Positions 43,539 to 53,777 of a stretch of DNA of 64,000 nt are shown one piece after another; position 1 is the first letter of the stretch; each line of letters opens with the position of its first letter. The stretch is from Bryobacterales bacterium (GTDB taxonomy: Bacteria; Acidobacteriota; Terriglobia; Bryobacterales; Bryobacteraceae). The position numbers and the translations under genes are program-made. The stretch is from assembly GCA_003162425.1 (NCBI GenBank), contig PMOK01000037.1, positions 32,668 through 96,667 of the forward strand, read 5' to 3'. Under the pieces are notes generated by a model that saw only the letters and a program-made list of their open reading frames with translations, was not told where the DNA came from and did not search any database.

Positions 43539-45425
43539 TCAGTTCCGCATCTTCTTCTGACTCGCTTCCGCTTGAGCCTTCTGCCAGATGGCCATCATGT
43601 CGTCCAACGTCTTCTGTATCCGCTCCGGATGGCGAATCACTTCCAGGAACATCACTCGCATCTCCAGCGGCGCGTGGAGGAACAGGTGGCGCTCGGACAC
43701 GGGCGGGGGGCCTCCCTGAGTGCCCGCCGCCGGGATCGGAGACGGAAGGCGAATCGCGTACATGCCGCCGCGTGCCAGCGATTGATGCGGATACCGCATG
43801 ATCCACGCGCAATTATGACCATCCAGAATCATGTTCGCCGAGAGAAACACCCAGTGGCCACCATCAGAATCCGCGGGCGCCTGGCAATCCCACAATCGCG
43901 AATGCGGGACGAACACCGTGGCGTCGGATAACCCATAGTTGTCCAGCGGCACATCCGCCAACCCGTGCTCGCGTGCGAACTGCTCCACTTCTGGGAGCGC
44001 CTGGTCCCAATCGACATTCGAATCGCTCATCAGCCAGTAGAGCGGTTGATTCAAACCGAACGGACTGACGTACGGGAAGTAGTAGGGGTACAGCCGAACC
44101 GCGGTGATCAAGCAACTGGCAACCATCACGGTGGTGGCGGCGATCGCGGCCCATCTCATGCCACGTGTGGATCGCTCGATGAGCCGCGCGAGAGGCGCCA
44201 GTAACAGCGTCAGCAGAACCAACGGAACGGTGAAGTGCCGGATGCTGATGTCCATGGTCCCAATCAAGCACACGGCGACGAAAACCAGCAGTGTCACCCA
44301 AATCGCGCGCCAGTGCGAAGCCAACTCCGGCGGGACTACTCCCACTATCCGCGACTTCAGTCTGTCCCGGAGCGCCAGAGCCAGCGCCAACAACAACAGG
44401 CCGAGAAATCCCGGCGGCGATTTCAGAACCAGCAACACCGGAAAATAGAACCACACGCCGTGCGGATACGCATGGCCCAGCAGGAACGTCGGCCGTGCGG
44501 ACGTGAGCAGCACCCAACCCAATCCGCGCAGGAACAGCCACGGTGGCATCAGCAGCCGGCCCGCAAAAGCAATGAGCGGACCGTGCGTGGCAAATCCGGG
44601 GATGTCTATTGGCTGATTCCACGAGAGGACGAAATACACCAGGTATACGACAGCGGCGGCGAGCAAAGTGCCTTTGCGCAGCGCGCGCCAGCGGAGCTTC
44701 CGCCATGCGCGTGCCGCTTGCTTCTCAGCGGGCTGATCCGCAACACCCCACCAGCGCGTCGTCAGTACGAAAATGACAATAGCGATGACCAGGATGCCCG
44801 AGGAAAACTTGGAGAGCAGCGCACCCGCAAGCGCCAGAGCGAACCAGCGAGTGTTGCGGCCGTCCGGAATCCGCCACAATTCGCCGAGGGTCCACAATGT
44901 CAGCAGCACGAACAACGCAATGGCCACATCCGTCAGCACCAGCGGACCGAAGGCCAGGAACGCCGGCATAGTCGTGTAAATGGCCAGCGAGAGCAGCCCT
45001 CCCCAATCCCCACCCAAACGGCGCCCCAGAACGAACAGAACCCAGCCCAGCAGCAACGTCAGCAGCAGCATCGGAAGACGCGCCCACAGCAGCGTCGTCC
45101 GTGGGTCGTTCCACCGGCCCAAAACCCAGTCACCGAACACCCACTGGCTTAGATAAGCAGGAAAGAAATTTTTTCCAATGGTCCACTGGACGCTGGAATA
45201 ATCCGCGCGTGTGCCCCGCATCGCAAGCCCGAGACCCGCCAACACCTTGGCCAGCGGCGGATGCTCATCATTAAACCGCAGATCCAGCTTCTGAACATAG
45301 CTCAACCCCGCGCCAATATGCGCGACTTCGTCGATCGTCGCGGATTCGCGCAGCGCGGCCCCGCCGGCCAACACGAACATCATCAGCAGCAAGGCTAACG
45401 CTAAGGCCCCAAACCGAATGTTCAT
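43539..45425 (-). CDS. GT39/ArnT-like membrane glycosyltransferase
   Basis: 628 residues from the ATG at 45425, preceded by AAGGAT; the track TTG start is 5 codons earlier. At least ten TM helices. The first periplasmic loop has the acidic motif expected for lipid-phosphate-sugar glycosyltransferases ('ESATIDEVAHIGAG..DLRFNDEHPPLAKVLAGLGLAM'). Related families transfer sugars from polyprenyl phosphate to proteins or lipids. The C-terminal soluble part ('WLMSDSNVDWDQALPEVEQFAREHGLADVPLDNYG') is common in Acidobacteria/Planctomycetes members. The acceptor is unknown. Confidence 0.85.
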   Translation of the reverse strand: MNIRFGALALALLLMMFVLAGGAALRESATIDEVAHIGAGLSYVQKLDLRFNDEHPPLAKVLAGLGLAMRGTRADYSSVQWTIGKNFFPAYLSQWVFGDWVLGRWNDPRTTLLWARLPMLLLTLLLGWVLFVLGRRLGGDWGGLLSLAIYTTMPAFLAFGPLVLTDVAIALFVLLTLWTLGELWRIPDGRNTRWFALALAGALLSKFSSGILVIAIVIFVLTTRWWGVADQPAEKQAARAWRKLRWRALRKGTLLAAAVVYLVYFVLSWNQPIDIPGFATHGPLIAFAGRLLMPPWLFLRGLGWVLLTSARPTFLLGHAYPHGVWFYFPVLLVLKSPPGFLGLLLLALALALRDRLKSRIVGVVPPELASHWRAIWVTLLVFVAVCLIGTMDISIRHFTVPLVLLTLLLAPLARLIERSTRGMRWAAIAATTVMVASCLITAVRLYPYYFPYVSPFGLNQPLYWLMSDSNVDWDQALPEVEQFAREHGLADVPLDNYGLSDATVFVPHSRLWDCQAPADSDGGHWVFLSANMILDGHNCAWIMRYPHQSLARGGMYAIRLPSPIPAAGTQGGPPPVSERHLFLHAPLEMRVMFLEVIRHPERIQKTLDDMMAIWQKAQAEASQKKMRN

Positions 45426-45514
45426 GGGATCATCCTTCAACAGCTATACGCGACCGAGCCTTTGCCGCGTTCGAACAAAAAGTGGCTTACCTAGCACGAA
45501 CCCATTACTATCGA

Positions 45515-45587
45515 GCTTCTTCTCCCGTCTCATGGGACCATAGAAGTGTAGTCTGCTCATTTAGGCAGACTTTGCATCGTCCGGCTC
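45515..45587 (+). repeat. 73-bp direct repeat, copy 1
   Basis: GCTTCTTCTCCCGTCTCATG... through ...GCATCGTCCGGCTC. The second copy at 49704-49776 is in the same orientation with only a few mismatches. Together they bracket the chemoreceptor region. Confidence 0.85.
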
Positions 45588-45810
45588 GGGACGAGGCAGG
45601 AAGGCCGCCATCGGAGCACTGATCGGATTTGGAGGAGGCTTCGCCATCGGCGCAGGTGCTACGGGGGGCTGTCACCAGGGCCAGTTTGGTCCCTGCATCT
45701 CGCGCGGACTCGGGGGCGCGATAGTCGGAGGCGCAGGCGCGCTGGTCGGCGCCGGAATCGGCGCGCTCCTTCCAGCGCGCGGAATGGAACTTATTTATTC
45801 AGTCAAGTGA
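45565..45810 (+). pseudogene. Glycine-zipper protein fragment
   Basis: An open frame without a usual start codon reads 'GRKAAIGALIGFGGGFAIGAGATGG..GLGGAIVGGAGALVGAGIGALLP', then ends 'GMELIYSVK'. The alternating Gly/Ala pattern is a glycine-zipper membrane motif as in small outer-membrane lipoproteins. The 5' part has been replaced by the 73-bp repeat, so this is probably a truncated gene. It is absent from the ORF track because it lacks a start. Confidence 0.5.
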
Positions 45811-45822
45811 GAATGGGAAACC

Positions 45823-46060
45823 CTAGCGCATTGCCACAGTGGCGCCCGCCCCGTAATTCCCGACGCCCACACCAAGCGTAGCCGATCCCGACTTCGCATC
45901 ACCCGGGATTCTCACGTTCACTTGCACAACTCCTGCAATCAACCCGGCCACCGTTTGACCATCGATTCCCATCTGCGGGCTCTGACTAAGTGAGTTGTTG
46001 TCGGCCTGCAGCTTGGTGTGCCCTTCTTGAATGGTGTCCAGGCTGCGCATCTCACCGGCC
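45823..46060 (-). pseudogene. Chimeric debris: chemoreceptor fragment joined to TIGR03437 fragment
   Basis: The 75-residue frame starts 'DTIQEGHTKLQADNNSLSQSPQMGIDGQTV', nearly the same as '[30 protein letters not shown]' in the MCP at 48045. It then switches to 'AGLIAGVVQVNVRIPGDAKSGSATLGVGVGNYGAGATVAMR', the typical end of TIGR03437-type proteins. Two unrelated gene ends are thus fused by rearrangement. It is not a functional gene. Confidence 0.6.
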
Positions 46061-46143
46061 TGTGCTTAAGCCCTTGGCGGCCGAGCTTGCCGGCGTTCCG
46101 AGGCAACTCCAGCGCTCCGGTAGCGGAGAACATTCTTGGTAAT

Positions 46144-47874
46144 TCAGCCCTTGTGCGCAGCCGCACCGCTGACGATCCCATCCAGTTCACAAGCGATGGA
46201 CCTCAGCGTCTCCGCTTGCGCGGCGATCTCCTGGCTTGCCGATGCGCTCTCTTCGGCACTGGCCGCCGACCTCTGTGTAACCGTTTCGATTTCAGAAATA
46301 GCCTTCGAGATTAGATCGATGCCGCGGACTTGCTCAACGCCAGAGGCGCTCAACTCTTCCACCAGGTTTACTACCCGCCCCGCGAGCTGGCCGTTCTCGG
46401 CCATTGCGTTTGCGCATTTGGTTACCGTTGCATCTCCGTTGGCCGTCCTGTCAATGGATTCCTGGATGAGGTTGGCCGTGTCCCTGGCCGCCTCGGCGCT
46501 ACGATGCGCCAGCGTACGGACTTCGTCGGCAACCACAGCAAATCCCATACCGGCTTCACCGGCACGGGCCGCTTCCACAGCGGCGTTCAAAGCCAGGATG
46601 TTGGTCTGAAATGCGATACCATCGATGACTTTAATGATTTTCGAGACTTTTTGGGCCGATTCCCGGGAGTCATTCATCCATCGAACGAGTTCAGTCATAC
46701 AAACGTCCATCACCTGAAAGCTGCCGCCGGCTTTCTTCATGACGTCCCGCAGCGTAGTGGTTCGATCCTGATTTTGCTGCGTTGCTGCCGAGACCTGCTG
46801 CGCGGACGCGGAGGTTTCCTCGGCGGAGGCGGCTTGTTGAGAAGATCCTTGTGCCAGAGACTGGCTGGTGGCCGCGATCTGGCGGGTAGCATCTGTAAAC
46901 TGTGTGGTGCTATCCCCTAATTGAGCCACGATCCCGCCAATTCGTCGCGAAGCTGCTCCTGCGATGCGCCATATCGCGCCACAGCTTGCTGCAAGCGCTA
47001 CCAGGCCGAAGACCACCAAGAACATGTCGATCCTGTGCGCCTCAATCATCAACTCGGCCTCTGGAACTACCGCGGCGACGGTCCAGGGCTTAACGTGGGC
47101 CCGTTGAAAATGTGCCACCCTAAATCCATCATTCCGCTCGTACCTTACCATGCCCTTATCCCGGCCCAGCATCGCGCGGCCACTGCTATTGCCGACGTTG
47201 TCGTTGAGAATCAGCTTGCTGTCAGGATGGGCAAGCATCGTGCCGGACGAATCGAACATCATGAGGTATCCGGAGTTTGCGATCCGGTAGTTCTTTAGGG
47301 ATGCGTCGGAGAAGAAGGATAGCTCGATCGGCGTACCTAGCAGCCCCACCATCTTTTCCCCCGCCAGAATCGGCGTGGTCATGAGGACCACCGGCCGTCC
47401 GGTGGCTGGTGATTTCATCACTTCACTAATCCAAGTCTCTTTTTGCCGTCCGTGCTCCACGTTAGGCCGGAAACCATCAATGGACGTCAGTTCGATTCCC
47501 ACGGACTTGCGGCCGATCGAATCGGCGAACAGTTTCCCATTGGCATCGGCCAGGAACACATTTTCATAGAACGGCGACCGCTTTTGAATGCCCACCAGCA
47601 TTTGCTCCGCTTCCGCGACTCTTTCATTGCGGCATGCCGTGCCAAAGATTTCGAGGCTGCTGAGATTGACTGCATCCCGCTCCCGGCTGCTCAACCAGGT
47701 GTCCAGTTCCACGGCGGTCTTATCGACGACACGTTCCATTTCGTCGTTCGCCTGCCGTTGGACGGCGCGAGAGGTCATGACGGCAACTCCCACAATCAGA
47801 GCCGCAAAAGTGAGAACCAGCACCAGGCAAGTCCAGGCCACGAGCTTGCCACGCAAACCAAGTCGAAGAGTCAT
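46144..47874 (-). CDS. Methyl-accepting chemotaxis protein with dCache-like sensor
   Basis: 576 residues. TM1 ('[23 protein letters not shown]') and a periplasmic sensor (about 35-285) of double-Cache type ('[25 protein letters not shown]', '[22 protein letters not shown]') are followed by TM2 ('[19 protein letters not shown]') and the signalling domain. The hairpin tip is '[49 protein letters not shown]'. There is no obvious HAMP between TM2 and the signalling region. No CheA/CheW/CheR genes are in the window, so it would feed a remote chemosensory array. The 3' region runs into rearranged debris. Confidence 0.9.
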   Translation of the reverse strand: MTLRLGLRGKLVAWTCLVLVLTFAALIVGVAVMTSRAVQRQANDEMERVVDKTAVELDTWLSSRERDAVNLSSLEIFGTACRNERVAEAEQMLVGIQKRSPFYENVFLADANGKLFADSIGRKSVGIELTSIDGFRPNVEHGRQKETWISEVMKSPATGRPVVLMTTPILAGEKMVGLLGTPIELSFFSDASLKNYRIANSGYLMMFDSSGTMLAHPDSKLILNDNVGNSSGRAMLGRDKGMVRYERNDGFRVAHFQRAHVKPWTVAAVVPEAELMIEAHRIDMFLVVFGLVALAASCGAIWRIAGAASRRIGGIVAQLGDSTTQFTDATRQIAATSQSLAQGSSQQAASAEETSASAQQVSAATQQNQDRTTTLRDVMKKAGGSFQVMDVCMTELVRWMNDSRESAQKVSKIIKVIDGIAFQTNILALNAAVEAARAGEAGMGFAVVADEVRTLAHRSAEAARDTANLIQESIDRTANGDATVTKCANAMAENGQLAGRVVNLVEELSASGVEQVRGIDLISKAISEIETVTQRSAASAEESASASQEIAAQAETLRSIACELDGIVSGAAAHKG

Positions 47875-48044
47875 ATGAATCTCTTCGGCCGCAAGGGTTC
47901 AGATTTGAAGCGATAGTATTGCGCCGGCGGCTCCCGATCAGAGCGGGCAGCGGTCTGTCCCGGTTACATCTACCGCCGCCTTCGTGGCAGACGTCGTACG
48001 GCGAGATCCAACATCCCGAAGCAGTGCTTGCAGCGTAGATCCGG

Positions 48045-49499
48045 CTAGCGTGTTCTCACCACAGCGGCTTCCTGGCCAGCGCCACCCACCAGCGCTTGAA
48101 GCTCCAACACAATTTGGCCGAGCGCCTGGGCCTGCGCCGATAGTTCTTCGCTTGCGGACGCGCTTTCCTCCGCACCGGACGCCGTGCTTTGTGCGACGTC
48201 GCCCAGCTGATGAACCGCTTGTGATATTTGCCGGATGCACTGCCTCTGTTCATCGCTGTACTTTGAAACCCGATCGGACACCGTTTGAACATCGATTCGT
48301 ATTTGCGCGCTTTGCCCCAGCGAGTTGTTGACGGCCTGCAGCTTGAGATTCCCTTCTTGAGCGGTAGCCACGCTGCGTGTAACAAGTTCTGTTGTAGCTG
48401 CTGCCGCCTCGGCGCACCGGCGTGCCAGACTGCGCACTTCATCCGCGACAACGGCGAAACCGGCGCCCGATTCACCTGCGCGTGCCGCCTCCACCGCCGC
48501 GTTCAAGGCAAGGATGTTGGTCTGGAACGAAATATCGTCGATAACTTTCAGAATTTTGGATATCTCCTGGCTCGAGGAGTTGATGGCATCCATCGTCTCG
48601 CCGAGCTGTTGGGCAGCTGCTCTGCCGCTTTTGCCGATCTCTTGGGCCCGAACCATGAGTTTGGAACAATCGTGCGCGGATTCTGTATTTTGTTCCGTCA
48701 TCGCGGCGATCTCTTCAGCGGAAGCAGAAGTCTCCTCGATCGAGGCAGCCTCTTCGGAAGCTCCCCGCGCCAGCGACTGGCTGCAGGAGGCCACTTGCGC
48801 CGCGGCCGCGGAGATCTGGCTGGCCCCTTCGGCCAGTTGCGAGGTGGCGTGTCGAAGTTGTTTGCTCATACCGTTGATCACCTTGAGGATGACAATTCCA
48901 ATCAGCACTGAAACCAATGCCAGCGACCACGCCGTCCATCTTGCCCGCGAGATTTCTTGGTCACCTTTCTGGGCTGAGGCTTCCAGATGCTCCTGCTGCC
49001 TATCCCTCATCTCGGTCGCGCTCTTCTGCAGGACGTCTATCGTTGAGACAGCCGCCCCACTGAGGATCATGGCCGCCTCCTTCGTCTTGCCCGCAGCACA
49101 CAGATCTTTAATCGCTCGGCTCAGTTGGGAGAGCTTGCGCAGTTGCGCCCCGAACGCCGCCGCCAGTTCGCGTCCCCGCGCTGTGGTGTTGAGCGGCGTA
49201 ACCTCCCGCGCATCCTTGAACATTGTGGCTATTTGAGCGTCCAGAGACTCGACATTCTGTTGCACGCCCGCGCTATCGCCCATCAGCGTGAACAGGATTA
49301 TGCCGCGCATATTCGCCTGAGCCATGTTCACCTCTGTCATCATTTCGCCGTAAAGGTAAAGCTTCCTGCCAGTCAGTTTTTCGGCCGCATCCAATTCCGA
49401 CCCCAATCGCCCGATGGAAACCAGGCAAGAGACCGCCATTGCCAGCAGCCTCAACAGCATCGCGCCGGAGCCGATGAACAGCTTCTTTCCGATTGTCAT
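48045..49499 (-). CDS. Methyl-accepting chemotaxis protein with four-helix-bundle-type sensor
   Basis: About 484 residues from the ATG at 49499 ('[16 protein letters not shown]'); the track start lies 18 codons upstream. TM1 is followed by an all-helical ligand domain ('[44 protein letters not shown]', resembling 4HB_MCP sensors), TM2 ('[21 protein letters not shown]') and a signalling domain with tip '[49 protein letters not shown]'. It is in the same direction as the other MCP, 170 bp apart. A fragment of a close relative lies at 45970-46060. Confidence 0.9.
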   Translation of the reverse strand: MTIGKKLFIGSGAMLLRLLAMAVSCLVSIGRLGSELDAAEKLTGRKLYLYGEMMTEVNMAQANMRGIILFTLMGDSAGVQQNVESLDAQIATMFKDAREVTPLNTTARGRELAAAFGAQLRKLSQLSRAIKDLCAAGKTKEAAMILSGAAVSTIDVLQKSATEMRDRQQEHLEASAQKGDQEISRARWTAWSLALVSVLIGIVILKVINGMSKQLRHATSQLAEGASQISAAAAQVASCSQSLARGASEEAASIEETSASAEEIAAMTEQNTESAHDCSKLMVRAQEIGKSGRAAAQQLGETMDAINSSSQEISKILKVIDDISFQTNILALNAAVEAARAGESGAGFAVVADEVRSLARRCAEAAAATTELVTRSVATAQEGNLKLQAVNNSLGQSAQIRIDVQTVSDRVSKYSDEQRQCIRQISQAVHQLGDVAQSTASGAEESASASEELSAQAQALGQIVLELQALVGGAGQEAAVVRTR

Positions 49500-49590
49500 C
49501 CGCACAGCTTCCCCCCAGGGTCCGGATGTAACGATGGCCCCTACAAGTCTCATCGGCCAAGAGGCAGCGGCTAAGATGCGTAAAACGCAC

Positions 49591-49697
49591 TGCCTCCTGC
49601 TTCCTGCCTTTTACTTTCTGCTTTCTGCTTTCTGCCTCCTGCCTCCTGCCTCCTGCCGCCTGCTTCCTGCCGCCTGCCTCCTGCCTCCTGCCTCCTG
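49591..49697. repeat. 7-bp microsatellite (CCTCCTG type)
   Basis: About 15 imperfect copies of TGCCTCC/TGCTTTC-type heptamers in a row. It is non-coding, downstream of nothing transcribed toward it, between the MCP start region and the second 73-bp repeat. A related degenerate array occurs at 53650-53777. Confidence 0.8.
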
Positions 49698-49703
49698 AAA
49701 CTT

Positions 49704-49776
49704 GCTTCTTCTCCCGTCTCATGGGACCATAGAAGTGTAGCCTGCTGACTTACGCAGACTTCGCATCGTCCGGTTC
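49704..49776 (+). repeat. 73-bp direct repeat, copy 2
   Basis: Matches the copy at 45515-45587 in the same orientation (GCTTCTTCTCCCGTCTCATGG...GCATCGTCCGGTTC). It ends 63 bp before infA. Confidence 0.85.
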
Positions 49777-49839
49777 AACCTCTTCTGTCCGATCTTGCCC
49801 CGATACGCTGCTTCGCCAATTTAGAATTAGAGGATACAT

Positions 49840-50058
49840 TTGCCAAAAGAAGACAACATCGAAGTAATGGGAAAAGTCGTCGAAAAATTCAAGGCTGGAA
49901 TGTTTTCAGTCGAACTCGACGCCGGGAAAACAGTGCTGGCTGCTATGGCGGGAAGGCTGCGGCGCAATCGCATCAAAATCATGAACGGTGATCGCGTAAC
50001 GCTGGAACTCTCGCCCTACGACCTGACACGAGGCCGAATCACTTATCGCCACAAGTGA
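49840..50058 (+). CDS. infA: Translation initiation factor IF-1
   Basis: 72 residues, the usual IF-1 length, with the S1/OB fold: '[66 protein letters not shown]'. It uses a TTG start behind AGAGGATACAT. IF-1 binds the ribosomal A site during initiation. Instead of lying in a ribosomal-protein operon it is linked by a GTGA overlap to a secreted glycosidase gene, so it may be an additional IF-1 copy. Confidence 0.95.
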   Translation: MPKEDNIEVMGKVVEKFKAGMFSVELDAGKTVLAAMAGRLRRNRIKIMNGDRVTLELSPYDLTRGRITYRHK

Positions 50059-51947
50059 TTCAACCAATGCTGGCCCGGATTGCCCGCCGCGGCTTTGCAC
50101 TTGTGCTCACTGTATTTGCCGCGTCGCACTGCTCCGCCCAACCCGCAGATCAGAAACGCCCCTGGAAAGGCTATTCGATCCTGGGCAACGGTCATCTGAC
50201 CGCTGTTTACTCGGACGATCGCCGAATCGTAAGCCTCACCCACCAAAAAGGAATCCAGCATCTCTACTTCAAGGACTACACCGCCGACTATGTTGCGTCT
50301 ACATCGTTCGAGCTGGTAGGTGGAAGCGCCGGCGCCTCCGAGGTCGGTATGAAGAACTTCTTCACAGCGCAGACCCTCACCGCACTCGCCGGCGGCGCAA
50401 GCCAACGCGTCCTCTGCTTCGTGCATCCCTTAGACGCCGTCGTTCTTTCCCTCAGCGTGAACGGCGCAAGCGCTGCAAAGCCGTACCAATTCGAAGTGAA
50501 CTTGCGAAGCGAACTCAAGACCGATACTACGGTCAGCCTCACGTCTCTTAAGAAAACAGGCCGTGTGGCGTTGGCGATCTGGTCGAACGGCACAGCGCTC
50601 GCAGTCGCTCCCAAGGCTCTAGACGACCAGGTAACCGTGAACGGCTCATCCGTCATTATCACTGGGAACCTCCAACCCACCCACACTGCGGAGGTCTGGT
50701 TGATCCCTGCCTCATCGGAAGCCGTAGCGCTTTCGAAAGTGCGGGCTCTCGAGCAGGACAAGGATGCCGAAGCCACATCGGCGAAGATCTGGGAAGCGTG
50801 GATGAAACACGGGATTCTCCCCAAGTTCAAGAGCAACGTTCCGGAAGCCGCGGCGTATCTCGAAGCCTACAAGCGTAACCTCTACTGCGTGAAAGCGGCT
50901 AACCTCAACGGTGCGATTCCCGCGGAGATGAACGGTCAGTTCGTAACCAACAACATGCCGCAGTTGTACCCGCGCGATGCCATGATGTGTGCGCGTGTCC
51001 TGCTCGAGACCGGTCACGCGGAAGAGGCCCGCCAGATTATCGAGTTTTGGGCCAATTCCCGGATTCCCATGAAGACGCCCGGCGAATGGTACGCCCGCTA
51101 CGACGCGCACGCGAAGGCCGTCGATTCAGGCGTCGGCGCGCGTTTCGATGAGCCGGAGTGGGACGCCAACGGCTACTTAATTTATCTTGTGGCGAAATAT
51201 CACAATTCGCAAGGCGTCTGGCTGGCGGATCGATACCTCATCTACAAACTTGCCGATTTTCTGGTTCACCACATTGGCCAGAATGGTTTGCTTGAGGAAG
51301 GCGGCATCGTGGAATGGACCGGCTACCTGCCCGCCACCAACATGATTTGTGCGGCTGCGCTGCAGATTGCCGCTAAGTTGGCGCACCAATTCGGCGACGA
51401 ATCCAGGGTGAAAGACTACGCCGCGGCCTCCCAGCGCATTGCCTCGGCTCTGCCTCAAATGTTCGACCAATCCCGCCAGACCTACGCCGATGTTCGTTTC
51501 ACCGGAAAGAAAGGCCCGAACGGCGAAAGCCTTCCTGGCCAGCCCAGCGACAAAACGTATTTGTGGGACACCAGCGCCAACTTTGGTGTCGTCTGGGGTT
51601 ACCCCAAGCATCGCGAAATCGAGTTGACGAATCTCTTCTACGCCAAAAATACCGTGAAGCTCGATGGCGGCATGCAGTATTTCGACACCACGGATCCGGA
51701 ACTGGCCGAGTATGGTCACGCCGTATTTTTCTTCACCACTGCGGCCGCATCCCAGTATCAATCTCTGTACGGCGACAAAGCCGCCGCCAAATCGTTCATC
51801 GACTGGATGCTCCGCAACGCCAATTCCTATGGGCTAATGCCGGAACACATCAAACTGGATGGCAGCGATGCCAGCGCCGCCTCGCCGCTCTCCTGGTGCA
51901 GCGCCGAATTCGCTTCCGCACTGCTCGCGTGGAGCCGCATACTGTAG
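50055..51947 (+). CDS. Secreted GH15-like (six-hairpin) glycosidase
   Basis: 630 residues from the GTG overlapping the infA stop, or 626 from the ATG at 50067, which gives a cleaner signal peptide ('[24 protein letters not shown]'). The N-terminal beta domain contains '[20 protein letters not shown]'. The C-terminal (alpha/alpha)6 barrel has '[33 protein letters not shown]', '[15 protein letters not shown]', '[26 protein letters not shown]' and '[32 protein letters not shown]'. The two acidic regions ('EGGIVEW' and 'MPEHI') fit GH15 glucoamylase-type catalysis. Substrate specificity is not readable. Its stop codon lies in the repeat at 51943. Confidence 0.8.
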   Translation: MIQPMLARIARRGFALVLTVFAASHCSAQPADQKRPWKGYSILGNGHLTAVYSDDRRIVSLTHQKGIQHLYFKDYTADYVASTSFELVGGSAGASEVGMKNFFTAQTLTALAGGASQRVLCFVHPLDAVVLSLSVNGASAAKPYQFEVNLRSELKTDTTVSLTSLKKTGRVALAIWSNGTALAVAPKALDDQVTVNGSSVIITGNLQPTHTAEVWLIPASSEAVALSKVRALEQDKDAEATSAKIWEAWMKHGILPKFKSNVPEAAAYLEAYKRNLYCVKAANLNGAIPAEMNGQFVTNNMPQLYPRDAMMCARVLLETGHAEEARQIIEFWANSRIPMKTPGEWYARYDAHAKAVDSGVGARFDEPEWDANGYLIYLVAKYHNSQGVWLADRYLIYKLADFLVHHIGQNGLLEEGGIVEWTGYLPATNMICAAALQIAAKLAHQFGDESRVKDYAAASQRIASALPQMFDQSRQTYADVRFTGKKGPNGESLPGQPSDKTYLWDTSANFGVVWGYPKHREIELTNLFYAKNTVKLDGGMQYFDTTDPELAEYGHAVFFFTTAAASQYQSLYGDKAAAKSFIDWMLRNANSYGLMPEHIKLDGSDASAASPLSWCSAEFASALLAWSRIL

Positions 51948-51970
51948 CCCCGCGCGTCAGCAAGGGGACT
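51943..51970. repeat. GCGCGTCAGCAAGGGGAC repeat, copy 2
   Basis: TGTAGCCCCGCGCGTCAGCAAGGGGACT. The TAG inside it is the stop codon of the glycosidase gene. CCCC/GGGG can pair as a small hairpin. The following stretch 51971-52239 shows no gene. Confidence 0.75.
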
Positions 51971-52239
51971 GACATTCCGCATTGAACTTCTCAGCAGTGA
52001 CCTAGGAGCGATTCCCGAACAACAGGGAACGAGTGACATTCGGCGCTTCGGTCAGATCCGAACCCAAATGATACCAGTACGCCGTATTCCTCGAGGATCG
52101 ATTCGCACTGACGAATAACCGGAACTGGCAGTGGTCCTAAACTTCCGCTCCCGTATTCAACAGATCCGCCATATAGTTGGGAGTCAGCCTCAAAACACCC
52201 GAAAGTTGCGGAATCGCGCCCCTGCACTGCGCATGCACA

Positions 52240-52952
52240 TCACCCACCGCGGGCGATATGCGCGATGACCCCGCCGATAGACGCAGCCTCTGGCGCGTAG
52301 TGTTGTAACAAGACCCCGACAAATGCAAAGAACAACAGTGCCCACAAAAACGGAGCCCTCGTCCGAGCGAATACCGTCTTGATCCAGTGTCCACGTTCGA
52401 TTCGTCGCAATCGGCGATAGAGTGCGGCACTCAGCACGCCGTCGAGAAACACCTCGGCAAGAAGCTCCGGCGCCAACGCAATCACGGAAATAACGTACCA
52501 AACGAAAAAAGCGATTGACAGTATCCCGGTGACGACCAGTACTATCGGCAAAAGTTCGGTACCCGGTCGAGCCAGTTGATCGCGCCAAAAGACCCATCCT
52601 TCACAGATCGCGCTTCCACCTCGCGGACGTTTGCTCGCCGTGGACCACCACTTCTGACAATCCCCTTCCAGCGTCTCTGTTGGCTCAAGATCCACAGCGA
52701 TACAAAAACCAAGAAGGCTCCATAAGCTCCTGCCACGGAAACAACGTAGCGGAGCGCCATAATTCGAACCTGCAGGTGCAGCAGCACGGTCGACGTGAGC
52801 AATCCAACTGCGCCCGTCAACAATACCAGCAGGAAAACCTGAATTCTTGGATAGCTGGTGCGGAGTAAATGGCGTTCCAGCCGTCTCAAGAGATCCCACC
52901 GGGCCAGCGGCGGTAACGGTTCGTCCGGCGCCATCAAACGCTCCGATGCCAC
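52240..52952 (-). pseudogene. Membrane protein gene, frameshifted
   Basis: The N-terminal part lies in the frame starting at 52952 ('PLARWDLLRRLERHLLRTSYPRIQVFLLVLLTGAVGLLTSTVLL', 'ALRYVVSVAGAYGAFLVFVSLWILSQ'). The C-terminal part is in the frame ending at 52240 ('LLPIVLVVTGILSIAFFVWYVISVIALAPELLAEVFLDGVLSAALYRRLRRIERGHWIKTVFARTRAPFLWALLFFAFVGVLLQ'). Both halves are credible TM-rich sequence with a single break near 52570. I do not know the family. The 293-residue track ORF is only half real. Confidence 0.6.
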
Positions 52953-53118
52953 CTCTCAGTACGCGGTTCCCTATGGTGGAGTTCCCTACAACTGCGGCGT
53001 GGGCGGTTTCAACGGCTGCCACGGGAAAAAGCCTTTGCGCCGCAACTTCCGCCGATATACCTCTCCCTGTCGAGCGTCGTACCATCCGCGCCCGACCGCA
53101 TCGTTCCGTGATCCACGT

Positions 53119-53221
53119 CATCCGGCAGCTCCAGGCGATAGAACGGCTCGCGCTGCCGCGTCATCAGCGACCAGCATCTGGGCTACAAGCAGGCCGAAGA
53201 GAGACAACAATCGTATAGTCA
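53119..53221 (-). pseudogene. Remnant of a small secreted protein
   Basis: From the ATG at 53221 the frame gives a signal-like peptide 'MTIRLLSLFGLLVAQMLVADDAAARAV' and stops after 34 codons. In a neighbouring frame the sequence continues 'REPFYRLELPDDVDHGTMRSGADGTTLDRERYIGGSCG', which looks like a plausible mature protein. A frameshift after the signal peptide is likely. Family unknown. Confidence 0.35.
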
Positions 53222-53231
53222 TTTCTGATCA

Positions 53232-53732
53232 TTATTTCAAGTGGCAGCCCAGACAAGTAAACTTGCGCCCATGACAAACCGCGCACGATTGCATATCCAG
53301 TCCGGATTTTTTATTCGTATGCGTATCCAGAAAATCAGGCACATGACTCGCAGGCTTCAACTGCGCGCCTTTCGGATGACAGAACCCACAACTGTCAGGC
53401 AGATCAATCTGGTTGTGACACACCAGGCAATCCGCCATTTGCGGCATGTTTGCCTGACTGACCGCATCGGATTCTTCAAGCCCGCGATGGCAAGCCATGC
53501 AAGGATTGGTGGAATTCAAAAACGGCCGGATCGTGGCCCCATCCAGCCCAAGATAAGTCCCCTTATCGATAGCCCCCGCAATCACCGGAGCAACGTTCCC
53601 CAACTTCAGATGCTTAGCGTGACTGAATTTCTTAAGCGGAGGAGGCGCCTGCGCAAGCAGACGACAAGCTGCAGGCGCCAGGCTGCAGGCGGCAGAAAGC
53701 AAGAACCACCACAGACCTTTCTGGAACGCCAC
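53232..53732 (-). CDS. Pentahaem c-type cytochrome
   Basis: About 166 residues from a GTG at 53732. Five CxxCH haem-c sites are visible: CMACH, CLVCH, CGFCH, CAVCH and CLGCH. Additional His residues ('FSHAKHLKLG', 'SHVPDFLDTH') could be distal ligands. The signal peptide 'GLWWFLLSAACSLAPAACRLLAQ' is encoded by sequence resembling the local CTGCCGCCTG repeat. It directly follows a PQQ-type sugar dehydrogenase gene and may accept its electrons in the periplasm. The track start (53759) lies within the repeat array and adds 'MQVAGGRWQ'. Confidence 0.8.
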   Translation of the reverse strand: MAFQKGLWWFLLSAACSLAPAACRLLAQAPPPLKKFSHAKHLKLGNVAPVIAGAIDKGTYLGLDGATIRPFLNSTNPCMACHRGLEESDAVSQANMPQMADCLVCHNQIDLPDSCGFCHPKGAQLKPASHVPDFLDTHTNKKSGLDMQSCAVCHGRKFTCLGCHLK

Positions 53733-53777
53733 CTGCCACCTGCCGCCTGCCACCTGCATCCTGCCGCCTGCCGCCTA
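53728..53777. repeat. Degenerate CCACCTG/CCGCCTG microsatellite
   Basis: Imperfect heptamer array (GCCACCTGCCACCTGCCGCC...) between the stop codon of the dehydrogenase gene and the start of the cytochrome gene. Related degenerate units continue inside the cytochrome signal-peptide region (53650-53700). Confidence 0.7.

Noticed and set aside
44235-45152. 305-residue plus-strand ORF rich in Gln/Arg
   Set aside because: Shadow of the glycosyltransferase gene; its composition reflects the complement of a hydrophobic membrane protein.
52858-53274. 138-residue plus-strand ORF
   Set aside because: Antisense to the broken membrane-protein region; basic, motif-free shadow.
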